From Sphingobacterium sp. (GTDB lineage Bacteria > Bacteroidota > Bacteroidia > Sphingobacteriales > Sphingobacteriaceae), in assembly GCA_029239355.1 (NCBI GenBank), contig JAQZAZ010000002.1, forward strand, positions 62,001 through 126,000: DNA of 64,000 bases, in the 5' to 3' direction. Shown in pieces: positions 34,907-43,627 of this stretch. The translations under genes were made by a program, and so were the position numbers. Position 1 is the first letter of the stretch. Each line of letters begins with the position of its first letter. The notes below the pieces were generated by a model that was not told the DNA's origin, searched no databases, and saw only the letters and a list, made by a program, of their open reading frames with translations.

Positions 34907-37072
34907 TTAAAAATGCAGCCCCATCGACAAGATGCACTGCCGCAGGCTACCTGCTGTAATAAAGCCTCTTCCGCCGTAATAATAATGGGTGTTAAACAGG
35001 TTTTCAGCTGTAAAACGACATTGGAACTGTCGATACGTATAGCCTATATTACCGTTACAGAGTGTATAGGCATCCGTATAAAAACTTCCGGCACTTGTGC
35101 TGTTGATTATCAGATCCTGCCCCACGTAATTGCCCCCGAGGCCGATGTTCCATTTACTGACCTTATCCACCGGCACTTCATAACTAGCATACCAGGTCGC
35201 AGACCATTTCGGACCAGCATTCACAGGTCGCAATCCTTGTACAGCGGCATCGCCAACCGTTATTTTACTGTTGTTATAGGCTGTACCAACATGTAGAAAA
35301 AGATTTTGCAAAGGCTCAGTCTGTACATCCAGCTCTACACCACGGCTATACTGCTTGCCCCGTTGCAGGTATTTTGTGGCATCGTTCGGATCTGTAGTCA
35401 CGGTATTGCGCACACCGATAGCATAGTAACTCAAGGTGAGATCCAGTACGTTATTGGGTACGGCGATTTTAATCCCCGATTCCCACTGGCTTCCATATTG
35501 GGGTTTAAAATTATATAAGATACCATTGTTGCTCGTTGGTGCTATATTTTGGAATCCGCTCATATAATTTCCGAAAAATGTAACGGTCTTTGGAATAAGC
35601 TGATAGGTCAGTCCAATCTTAGGGGTGATGGAAGATTGCTTATAGTCAGCCGTTGTGATTGCAGTCAGCACATCCCGTGTTCCAAAGTTGATCAGCCTAT
35701 CGTAACGCGCACTCAGCATAATGGTCAGCGCATCGTTGGGTTTGATGACGTCCGAAATATAAGCCGAGTACGCATTTTGTGGAGCGACCGAGTTGCTGGG
35801 TTGTTTGGACAGTACGATATTCCGGACAAGGTCTGCATTAAATAAGTTTGCCGCAGCCGTGGGATCCGCAATAGATACCGTGTCTACATAGCCCGCACTC
35901 CTATAATTTGCTGCATAACTATAGCGGTGATAATCAAGGCCAACGAGCAACTTATTGTCCCAGTCACCGACCTTAAAATTTCCGATAAAGTTTTGTTGCA
36001 CCTGATTATTGCTAATGTCTTCTGCTTCATAGCGTAGTACCTTCCGAGCCACAGCAGCATTATTGTTGACCAACAAGTTTGTCTGGTAATCGCCATTTGA
36101 GGTACTATATGTACTTGCAAAGTTCGTTTCAGACTGCCAGTTCGGCGAAATCGTATAACTTATCTTTCCGTAAAAATTCAGTGAGGAGGTCTTCCACAAC
36201 AGGCTGTTGTCCGTGTACGATTTTCGGTAGTCGAGCTCAAGCCCTCTTGAATGCTGTACATTATCGGGTCCGGCAGCCGTTTTTGGATTAGCAGGTGTGA
36301 ATAAGGGGCTATTTGTAGTGTTCCGGTTTAAGAATTCAGCTTCCATTCTAATCTTTAAATCCGGAGTAAGCTGGTAGCTGAAACTTGGTGCCAGGAAAAG
36401 ACTTTTATTTAAACCCTGATCCTGAAAACTACTTCTCGACGTATACGTACCAAACATCCGGAATATTGCTTTATGAACAGAATCTAGCGGCGTATTTACT
36501 TCGATATTGGCTCGACGGAGCGCATTGTTACCCGCAGCCAGAGAAAAATTTGTAAAGGCGCTATCGAGGGGAATAGCAGTGAGCACATTGATCAGTCCAC
36601 CAAAAGCCATATTGGTGCCGCCAAACAAGGTGCCGCTCGGCCCTTTGATAACATCCAGCTGCTGGATGTTGCTATTTTCGTCGCTGTATTGCAGATAAGC
36701 ATTCAGCCCATTTCTAAAATTACTGCGCGTCCGGAATCCGCGGATCGTAAAGTAAGGGGCCACCCCGGCCCAGCTAGGTGTTACACCTGTGGCATTCGAT
36801 AGCATGGCCGTTTGTGTATAGTAATTCCTATTTTTGGTCAGGTTGGTACCCACGCTGGCCGTTACCTGTGGGTTTTCGTAATCACGAATATTTATTCGCG
36901 CAGACTGGAAACTCGATTTGTCTTTCGCCCTGAAATGTGATCTTATAAAAACGGAGTCGAGCTGTTTTGGCAATAGTGTATCCCTGGATTGGGCCTGTAC
37001 AGTGCCTGTAAAAATTGCAAATATCAGCGTAAAAATTAAAAAAGGTCTTAAATAGAGGGTGTTCAATAGCAT
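34907..37072 (-). CDS. TonB-dependent siderophore-type outer-membrane receptor
   Basis: The protein has 721 aa with a signal peptide ending near GTVQAQS. The plug has PYFTIRGFRTRSNFRNGLNA and IQQLDVIKGPSGTLFGGTNM, the typical siderophore-receptor (FhuA/FpvA-like) pattern with GG-INVLT after it. The barrel ends QCILSMGLHF with the terminal aromatic. It has no SusC beta-sandwich or SusD partner. It would import a ferric siderophore or another metal chelate. It lies downstream of a small Cys-motif protein on the same strand, with a Fur-like site upstream of that gene. Confidence 0.93.
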   Translation of the reverse strand: MLLNTLYLRPFLIFTLIFAIFTGTVQAQSRDTLLPKQLDSVFIRSHFRAKDKSSFQSARINIRDYENPQVTASVGTNLTKNRNYYTQTAMLSNATGVTPSWAGVAPYFTIRGFRTRSNFRNGLNAYLQYSDENSNIQQLDVIKGPSGTLFGGTNMAFGGLINVLTAIPLDSAFTNFSLAAGNNALRRANIEVNTPLDSVHKAIFRMFGTYTSRSSFQDQGLNKSLFLAPSFSYQLTPDLKIRMEAEFLNRNTTNSPLFTPANPKTAAGPDNVQHSRGLELDYRKSYTDNSLLWKTSSLNFYGKISYTISPNWQSETNFASTYSTSNGDYQTNLLVNNNAAVARKVLRYEAEDISNNQVQQNFIGNFKVGDWDNKLLVGLDYHRYSYAANYRSAGYVDTVSIADPTAAANLFNADLVRNIVLSKQPSNSVAPQNAYSAYISDVIKPNDALTIMLSARYDRLINFGTRDVLTAITTADYKQSSITPKIGLTYQLIPKTVTFFGNYMSGFQNIAPTSNNGILYNFKPQYGSQWESGIKIAVPNNVLDLTLSYYAIGVRNTVTTDPNDATKYLQRGKQYSRGVELDVQTEPLQNLFLHVGTAYNNSKITVGDAAVQGLRPVNAGPKWSATWYASYEVPVDKVSKWNIGLGGNYVGQDLIINSTSAGSFYTDAYTLCNGNIGYTYRQFQCRFTAENLFNTHYYYGGRGFITAGSLRQCILSMGLHF

Positions 37073-37289
37073 TAGAAACTAAATTTGATCAACAATGAAT
37101 GAGTCCTACTCGCCCCCGACAAGGTCCTGCACAGCAAATTCCAGCCATTGCCTGGTTGCTCTGCAAGAGATCATCATTTCTATCTTGAAAATGGGGACTA
37201 TACAGCTGAAAAGGTATAAAACAGGTGTTAGCGCTATGGCAATCTGTTGTACCTATACATCGCTGGAGCGATACTTAAAGTATACGAAT

Positions 37290-37688
37290 TTATGCTATTG
37301 CAGCGCTGGGTGGCCTGAGCAGTTTGTTGAAGACATCAAATTTGCGGAATGCGACATTGCGTAGCGTATGATGATCTTTACGGAGTGCTGGGACATAGGC
37401 CTTGTTTACGATCAAAGGAAAATAATGTCGGCAGAACATGACCGGCGTTTTGGAAAAGCTTTCATGAAAGTCTTTTTCCCGTTGTGCTTCCTTTTTGAGC
37501 ATACGCATCAAAAAGCATTTCCCGTCACAGTGTAATGACTGGTTATTTTTATTGATACAATATCTATTGGCGATATCAGTCTGGTTTGCATAAAAACTCA
37601 CCACAATAAATACTTTACTAAAGCTTAGCAGGAGAATGCAAAGCAATAGCAAACTTATAGTGCCTAATTTAAAAACGCGCGCGATCAT
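37290..37688 (-). CDS. Small membrane-anchored protein with Cys motif, metal-uptake neighbour
   Basis: The protein has 132 aa with one N-terminal hydrophobic helix (residues 8-30) and then VVSFYANQTDIANRYCINKN, followed by CDGKCFLMRMLKKEAQREKD. Small proteins with this FYANQ...C...C-x-G-K-C layout recur next to TonB receptors in Bacteroidota and could bind a metal through the Cys residues. I do not know an established function. It is upstream of, and cotranscribed in direction with, the siderophore-type receptor; the 217-bp gap between them has no feature I can name. Confidence 0.75.
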   Translation of the reverse strand: MIARVFKLGTISLLLLCILLLSFSKVFIVVSFYANQTDIANRYCINKNNQSLHCDGKCFLMRMLKKEAQREKDFHESFSKTPVMFCRHYFPLIVNKAYVPALRKDHHTLRNVAFRKFDVFNKLLRPPSAAIA

Positions 37689-37732
37689 GATTTACTGCCG
37701 CTAAGATAAATGTTTTTTGACTATTTTTTACG

Positions 37733-37748
37733 GATTATCATTGCTATC
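37733..37748 (-). promoter_or_regulatory. Possible Fur-box-like site
   Basis: The minus strand reads GATAGCAATGATAATC, which shares the core AATGATAAT with the Fur consensus and scores about 9 of 14 in a 7-1-7 comparison. A possible -7 box TATCTTAG lies downstream. It precedes the small Cys-motif protein and the siderophore-type receptor, where iron control would make sense. The match is partial. Confidence 0.3.
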
Positions 37749-37781
37749 TAAAAATAGTGCATAACATGATCATCAAAATAT

Positions 37782-37829
37782 GCTTGAGCAAAGCGTACGA
37801 GTGCACGCTTTGCCGACCAAGCCTCAAGC
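37782..37829 (-). terminator. Probable terminator hairpin of the S9 peptidase operon
   Basis: Two coaxial stems, GCTTGAG/CTCAAGC and CAAAGCGT/ACGCTTTG, are separated by a 9-nt bulge on one side only. They lie 5 nt after the stop codon of the S9 peptidase. On the minus strand the sequence ATATTTTG follows, a weak U-tract. Confidence 0.5.
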
Positions 37830-37833
37830 AGGA

Positions 37834-40008
37834 TCAATGCCGATACCGTTCAAAGAATTCATAAGTTCGCAACAGCTGATCGAGCCGCTGGCCGACGTTT
37901 CCCGAGCGTGTGATCTCATGATCCGCACCTGGATGTCGGACATATTCTGTCTGGCGGCCCATATATTTGAGTTGCTTGTATAAAAAATCACTCTGCACGG
38001 GACCTGTGCGATTGTCCTGCTCCCCATGAAAAATAAGTAAGGGGGTGTTTATCTGTTCGGCATAGGTGGTGGGAGACTGTGCCAAAAGAATATCGCGCAT
38101 CCCTTTTTCCCAGGGGAATCCATCAAAATAACGTTTCAACATGGGCCATACATTGGCACTACCAAAAAAGACGTAAAGGTCATACACCCCCCGTTGGCTC
38201 GATGCCGCGCGAAATCTACTGTCATGCGCCAAAATCCATGTGGTCAGATAGGCACCATAGGATCCGCCGGTGATAAATAGCTGCGCACTGTCCACGATAC
38301 CTGTCGCAACCGATCGGTCGACTGCTTCCAGGACATCGCGCGATGGCCCCGCACCCCAGTCTTTAAAATTAGCTTTCAAAAACGCTTCGCCATAACCGCT
38401 TGAACCACGGGGATTGGAAAATAAAACCGCATAGCCCCGTGCACGAAAGTACTGGTACTCGTGCCACATACTGGCATCCGCAGGTCCGAACATCGATGCG
38501 GGGCCACCGTGTATCTCTACCAACAATGGGTAGCGCTTTCCTTCCTGATAGTTTGCCGGTTTCAATAACCAATAATCAACCTCCTGTCCCTTGTCATTTC
38601 GAAAATTATTTTTCTGTGCCAAACCAATGTTTTTTCCCGATAGCCAGCCTGAATTGATGTCACTGATCACAACCGCATTCTTAAAGTTGGCATCCGCCCG
38701 ATACAGTTCCGATGGATTGGCAAAAGTCGTTTTGGTGAAGAAGGCTTTCTGGCCATTTACCCAATACTCACCGATCCCCTCCTCTACCGAACTTAAGGTG
38801 CGGATAATTCCAGTCTTTAAATCAGCACGGTTGATCGTCCGACCACCCCGATCCGATGCAATAAAATAGACCGATTTTTCATCGGGCGAAAACTGCACAT
38901 TGGTCAAACTACGATCCACTTCCAGGCTAAAACCTTTCCAATTTTGCGTATCATAGATAAAAAGGTCACCAACAGTCAGCGAATTCTGTCGGCTATGGTT
39001 CACGGCCGCCCATTTCCCAGATGCAGATACCGCGGCAACCTGATAGCGATGTATACTGTCACTCAATATAGTTTCCCATTTTCGTGAATCAAGGTTCAAT
39101 AGGACAAGATCAGTAGATACAACACGATCCGGATGTAGGCCATTTTCGGTCTCCACACTCAAAAGAACCTTATTATTCCCTAAAAATTCAGCCCCTGAAT
39201 AGCTTCGAAAGCCTTGCGTTAAAGGTACAGGCCCTGTTTTTGCGGCGATGTCCAGGATATACCAATGGGTAAAACGAATTTCACCTGTCGTTGAATTCTC
39301 TGTTTGAAACTGCAATTTATTGGTCACTTTGGCAATACCCTCCCGTTCATCGTGTTTGAGATAAGCATTTATCCCGGCGACATCTCCATCCGGGTCTTCT
39401 TGTGCAGGCTCGCCCAATAACGATGCATGATTGCGATCGCCCGGTTTTTCCGACGCCCATGGCGGCAACTTGCCCGCAGCGTTGAAATCTTTACTTTTGA
39501 GGAGATCGCCGAGGCTGTAGCTACTCGACAAAAGTACTTTTGAACCGTCCGGACTGAACCTTACCGTGCCCACCCCCTGGGCCAATGTCGTCATCTGTAG
39601 GGGCGGTTGGCCATCCGCCGGAAATGAAAACAGTTGCGAACGTTTGTTGCTGTCCTTGCCAATAGCCCATCTGCGTCCATCCCAACTATACAGGATTTGG
39701 GTAAATTGAAGATCTCCTTTCAACGGCTCTGCCTTTGCAGACGAGGCTGTTTTGTTCACATACCAAGTCGTTTCATAGCGAAATCCCGCATGTTTGGCCG
39801 TATCCGCCACAATTCCCTTTACGGCATAGGCCAATTCGCTACCATCTGGTTTCAGCTGCAGATCAACAATATTTTTTATCCGGAGCAGATCGCTTGCAAC
39901 GATCAAACTATCATCTGCACCTGCCCTGACAAAAAATGGGAAAATGCTCCCCAACAGAAACAGACAAATAAAGTGATGTTTCCAACCTGTATATCTGCTA
40001 GCTTTCAT
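37834..40008 (-). CDS. Secreted S9-family prolyl-oligopeptidase-like peptidase
   Basis: The protein has 724 aa with a signal peptide ending near PFFVRAGA. The N-terminal two-thirds form a beta-propeller with repeated blade motifs (VQFSPDEKSVYFIASDRGGR, VRFSPDGSKVLLSSS). The C-terminal alpha/beta-hydrolase domain holds the triad Ser583 in GGSYGAY, Asp665 in HGEQDNR and His697 in PGADHE. It would cleave oligopeptides in the periplasm, probably removing short N-terminal units. Its start overlaps the end of the thioredoxin-M14 gene by 11 bp, so both are cotranscribed with SusC and SusD from the leader-C promoter. The operon looks dedicated to peptide uptake and digestion. Confidence 0.93.
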   Translation of the reverse strand: MKASRYTGWKHHFICLFLLGSIFPFFVRAGADDSLIVASDLLRIKNIVDLQLKPDGSELAYAVKGIVADTAKHAGFRYETTWYVNKTASSAKAEPLKGDLQFTQILYSWDGRRWAIGKDSNKRSQLFSFPADGQPPLQMTTLAQGVGTVRFSPDGSKVLLSSSYSLGDLLKSKDFNAAGKLPPWASEKPGDRNHASLLGEPAQEDPDGDVAGINAYLKHDEREGIAKVTNKLQFQTENSTTGEIRFTHWYILDIAAKTGPVPLTQGFRSYSGAEFLGNNKVLLSVETENGLHPDRVVSTDLVLLNLDSRKWETILSDSIHRYQVAAVSASGKWAAVNHSRQNSLTVGDLFIYDTQNWKGFSLEVDRSLTNVQFSPDEKSVYFIASDRGGRTINRADLKTGIIRTLSSVEEGIGEYWVNGQKAFFTKTTFANPSELYRADANFKNAVVISDINSGWLSGKNIGLAQKNNFRNDKGQEVDYWLLKPANYQEGKRYPLLVEIHGGPASMFGPADASMWHEYQYFRARGYAVLFSNPRGSSGYGEAFLKANFKDWGAGPSRDVLEAVDRSVATGIVDSAQLFITGGSYGAYLTTWILAHDSRFRAASSQRGVYDLYVFFGSANVWPMLKRYFDGFPWEKGMRDILLAQSPTTYAEQINTPLLIFHGEQDNRTGPVQSDFLYKQLKYMGRQTEYVRHPGADHEITRSGNVGQRLDQLLRTYEFFERYRH

Positions 40009-42151
40009 TCAGTTTTTCGATTAGTTTTTGTGCAGAAATACGGGCCTTGCGCCGAATAAAATCGGGATCCGTGTTGTCGCCAATTTCATAGACCAATGCT
40101 TCGGCATTATAGTTTTTATACAAATAGCTGTAGGCAGTAAAGGTCGGCCCACCCAGATATAAGGGTTTCACCAGGGGCTCATACCCCGGAATTGCTTCCT
40201 TGACACTGGTTATCCAGTTGGGAATGAAACCCGGAAAACGGCTTGGTAATGCAGGATCGACCGTATAATAAATATCACTCCCGGTCGAATGGAAATCAAT
40301 CGCAAAATAGAGCTGTCGGCCTTGCTGCTCTATTTCTTTCTTAAAGTAATCGCGCAGGGCAATGGTTTCGGGCTGATTAAATTCGGACCAGTCCCGATTG
40401 AGATCCACACCATTCGCATTGGCACGCCAGTGTCCCAAATCTACACCGTCGGGATTGACGATAGGGATCAGATAAATGCGGTATTTCTCCCGAAATCCTT
40501 TTGCATCCGCGCTGTTGCCGAGCAAGTATTCGACAAAACTAGCATAAGCATAATGTCCCGTTATTTCGGGTGGATGCTGTCTTCCCAAGACGGCAATGCT
40601 CTTTTTGCTCTCAGGATTCCCCGCCACATACACATTGAGTGCTTTGCCTAAGCCCGTTTTACCTATTTCTGTTTTTTTGAGCTGGACAGCAGGATTTACC
40701 TGCTCAATCCACTGATATACGGCATTTGATGGAACATTAGCCTGGGCCGAAACCCAGCTGCGCTCACCGGAGACCGGCAGATCAAAAGAAGCACCACTCA
40801 GCTTATTCCAGCTCGTTCCGTCTTTGCTCACTTTTGGATCATAGCGATGGTGCACGCCTGATGGATAATCAAGCTGGACCCTTATCGTCGTATCCCGGGC
40901 AGCCCAGACCTGAAAACCATACCACGGACTTGGATTGATCGGCGTGCGCTCCGGGGCCACTTGCACATGATACACGCCATCACTGGATTTTTGTAACCCA
41001 TTCAACCGCGCTCCGTCATAATCGTTCGTAAAAAAAACACGTTTGTCCACCGAAAAAATACCACGTTCTTGCTTCACAATATCCTGGGATTTTGTGGACT
41101 CATAGCTAATGGGATTTTGCCCTTTAAAATCCTTCTTCAGTCCGCCGATCTCCACTTTCGCCTGATTAAAAAGGCTGTCCAAAACTTTACCGAGCTCTTC
41201 TCCGCGGACATTTTTGGCAATAATCGTCCCCTGTTCATCCACCAAAAAATTAGCTGGGATCGCACGCACTGCATAATTAGCCGCAATTTCGCTATTCCAG
41301 TACTTCAGTTCAGAGACATGCTGCCAGGTCAGGTGGTCATCCGCAATACCTTTTAGCCAAGCTTCTTTCTTTTTGTCCAGCGAAATGGCATAAATTTCAA
41401 AACCCCGGGATTTATACTTTTGGTAGTTGGCCACAATATTAGGATTTTCCTTGCGGCATGGCGGGCACCAGGAAGCCCAAAAATCAATCAGTGTATATTT
41501 GCCCAAGTGATCGTAGAGCGCCTGAGGATTGCCGTCGGGATCATTGGCTACGATGGCTGGGGCTTTTTTTCCTACAGCGACCTGGCGGGTCACCGCAATA
41601 ATTTTTCGGAGGTCTTGTATGTAACGCGATTGCTGCTGCCGTCCGGAGAGCAATGCGATATTGGCTTCAAGTTCTTCGGGAGACAGCCGATAAGACCATT
41701 CCCTGTAAAGAAGGTAACTGGAAACAATATTATCCGGATATTTTTGTATAAAAGATCGAATATCCGGTTTACGCTGTGCCCGATATTCCTCAAAGAGCTG
41801 CTGGCTTTTTGAACCAGACAGCGACACCGACTGTCTGTTCTCATCTGTCGCATCAATCGTCACTTTATTATCGCCAGCATCCAGGAACACATAGCTCGGG
41901 ACGACATCCCGCTGTGTAGAAATACCATACAATTCAGGAAGCGGCAACTGCCGCCGGAAGGAAAATCCGCCATTTTTGACCTGTGCGGAATCAATGACCG
42001 TAAAAATTTTATTTTCAAAACGTTGCAGATAGACAACAGCTACCGCTCCGTTCTTTACCGTACCCTGGAGTGACAATGTTTGCTGTTGCGCCTGTAAGGA
42101 TCCCCCACTGGCCAGCAGTAAGGGAATGACGAGTTTGCTTGTATTCTTCAT
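39998..42151 (-). CDS. TlpA-like thioredoxin fused to an M14 zinc carboxypeptidase
   Basis: The protein has 717 aa from ATG 42151 (a TTG at 42157 is also in frame) with a signal peptide ending near SLQAQQ. Residues 25-120 resemble DUF4369. Residues 195-335 form a TlpA/AhpC-type thioredoxin domain with WASWCPPCRKEN near residues 226-236, so both redox Cys are present, and the cis-Pro loop VRAIPANFLV follows. Residues from about 490 are an M14 peptidase: zinc ligands in RQHPPE (about 525-529) and DFHST (about 621), the Arg of LNRDW, and a catalytic Glu in LVYEIGD. The fusion would reduce disulfides and trim C-terminal residues in one periplasmic protein. It lies between SusD and the S9 peptidase. 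Confidence 0.92.
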   Translation of the reverse strand: MKNTSKLVIPLLLASGGSLQAQQQTLSLQGTVKNGAVAVVYLQRFENKIFTVIDSAQVKNGGFSFRRQLPLPELYGISTQRDVVPSYVFLDAGDNKVTIDATDENRQSVSLSGSKSQQLFEEYRAQRKPDIRSFIQKYPDNIVSSYLLYREWSYRLSPEELEANIALLSGRQQQSRYIQDLRKIIAVTRQVAVGKKAPAIVANDPDGNPQALYDHLGKYTLIDFWASWCPPCRKENPNIVANYQKYKSRGFEIYAISLDKKKEAWLKGIADDHLTWQHVSELKYWNSEIAANYAVRAIPANFLVDEQGTIIAKNVRGEELGKVLDSLFNQAKVEIGGLKKDFKGQNPISYESTKSQDIVKQERGIFSVDKRVFFTNDYDGARLNGLQKSSDGVYHVQVAPERTPINPSPWYGFQVWAARDTTIRVQLDYPSGVHHRYDPKVSKDGTSWNKLSGASFDLPVSGERSWVSAQANVPSNAVYQWIEQVNPAVQLKKTEIGKTGLGKALNVYVAGNPESKKSIAVLGRQHPPEITGHYAYASFVEYLLGNSADAKGFREKYRIYLIPIVNPDGVDLGHWRANANGVDLNRDWSEFNQPETIALRDYFKKEIEQQGRQLYFAIDFHSTGSDIYYTVDPALPSRFPGFIPNWITSVKEAIPGYEPLVKPLYLGGPTFTAYSYLYKNYNAEALVYEIGDNTDPDFIRRKARISAQKLIEKLNES

Positions 42152-42163
42152 ATTCAAATGCTT

Positions 42164-43615
42164 TTAGTTAAAAAGTTTATTGGTCGCCAATTCTGTATTC
42201 GGCGCCGGGAAAATATAGTTTTGAGCAATCGTAGGCACGCTTGGAGTCTGTATACTGGCATCCCCTTTAGCGGGCAACTCTTTTAAGTGGCGCAGGAGAT
42301 CATGTCCGCGCAATCCCTCGCCGAGCAACTCAATACGCCGCTCTTTGCCAATTGCTTCCAAGATGGCCGTTTTGCTGGTCAGGGACGCGCCTGGGAATAC
42401 AAAGCTTGCGTCCGACCGCTGGTGGACTGCGGTTAAAAGCGCCCCGGCAATCGAGAGCTGTTCAACCTGCGCAGCAGCTTCAGCATAATTTAACAACACT
42501 TCAGCGTAGCGGATCACCGGAATGTAGTCAACATAGGGCGAGGCCTTAGCGTATTTTTTTAAGTATTGTTTGCCCCCATTCGCTTGAAGGAGGCCACGCC
42601 GTTTGTCTGCCGGATCCCATTGGGTGTCGTTTAAAACACCGGTGGGATTAAGATAATATTCTTTATTGACATTATAAACATAGCCTATCGCAGACTGCCC
42701 CGAAAGCGCGTCCGTTGTGCTCATGGGCATACTTAGAATAGATTCAGTCGTCGTATAATTGCTTCCAAAGATAGCGGTGATATCTGCCTGCAATTCATGC
42801 GCGACGCCCTGTTGCGCTTTAAATGGAGCCGCCTGCTGCGGGACGATCTTTTTCGCTTCCTCCAGTACCTTTTGGTAGTTATTGATCGTCAGATATACCC
42901 TGGTTTTGAAAGCCCGGGCCGTATTTTTATGTGCCCGTGTCGTATTGAGCAGCGCAGTGGAATAATTTTCCGGCAAATCCTTTTCGGCCTCGTCCAGGTC
43001 GCTCAAGATCTGTTTGTAGACCTGGGCCACCGTACTGCGGGCCAGATCATTGTTGTTTCCGTCAGTCTCAGCCTTAAGCCGCAGTGGCAGACCCGGAGAG
43101 GCACCCTGGTCTTTGTTGTAGGGCTGCGCGAATACCGTCACCAGACTAAAATAGGACACTGCACGCAGCAACTTTGCTTCAGCGATATAGGCTTTTGCCA
43201 GATCCTGGCTAATGACTGCAGTACCGGGGCTAAGCGCCTCAATCAGGATATTTGCGCCATTAATAGTCGTATATGCGGCAGACCACAGGTTGTTGATATC
43301 ATTGGATCCCGAACTGTAGGAATTGTTCCAGCTTTCATAAGCTGTATAACTGTTGGCCGTGACATTGATAAAATCCTCCCCTCGAACATCTTGGTAAAGG
43401 AGATAACGCCCACCATATAAACTGGCCGCTTTCAAGTTCTTGTAAATACCATTGACCACACCTTCAATACGGGCAGGGGTGTCAAATACGTTTTTATCCG
43501 ATATTGAAGTAGTCGGAACTGGAAACAATCCATCCTCCTTTTTACACGAGTTCAGCGTGGATACCAATAATAACGCGCTGATCAGGTAGCTATTTCTTTT
43601 TGTGTTAATTTTCAT
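42164..43615 (-). CDS. SusD/RagB-type surface lipoprotein (leader-C operon)
   Basis: The protein has 483 aa with lipobox TLNSC followed by KKEDGLFPVPTTSISDKNVF. SusD blocks include AYIAEAKLLRAVSYFSLVTV, VIRYAEVLLNYAEAAAQV and GKERRIELLGEGLRGHDLLR. It should bind the ligand, probably peptides given the downstream peptidase genes, over the SusC pore. It starts 12 nt after the SusC stop and is followed after 12 nt by the thioredoxin-M14 gene. Confidence 0.95.
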   Translation of the reverse strand: MKINTKRNSYLISALLLVSTLNSCKKEDGLFPVPTTSISDKNVFDTPARIEGVVNGIYKNLKAASLYGGRYLLYQDVRGEDFINVTANSYTAYESWNNSYSSGSNDINNLWSAAYTTINGANILIEALSPGTAVISQDLAKAYIAEAKLLRAVSYFSLVTVFAQPYNKDQGASPGLPLRLKAETDGNNNDLARSTVAQVYKQILSDLDEAEKDLPENYSTALLNTTRAHKNTARAFKTRVYLTINNYQKVLEEAKKIVPQQAAPFKAQQGVAHELQADITAIFGSNYTTTESILSMPMSTTDALSGQSAIGYVYNVNKEYYLNPTGVLNDTQWDPADKRRGLLQANGGKQYLKKYAKASPYVDYIPVIRYAEVLLNYAEAAAQVEQLSIAGALLTAVHQRSDASFVFPGASLTSKTAILEAIGKERRIELLGEGLRGHDLLRHLKELPAKGDASIQTPSVPTIAQNYIFPAPNTELATNKLFN

Positions 43616-43627
43616 GTTTTCAACTAT

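Noticed and set aside
42797..43420. 207-codon plus-strand ORF opposite the SusD gene
   Set aside because: It is antisense to a well-supported SusD gene and shows no domain; considered a shadow.
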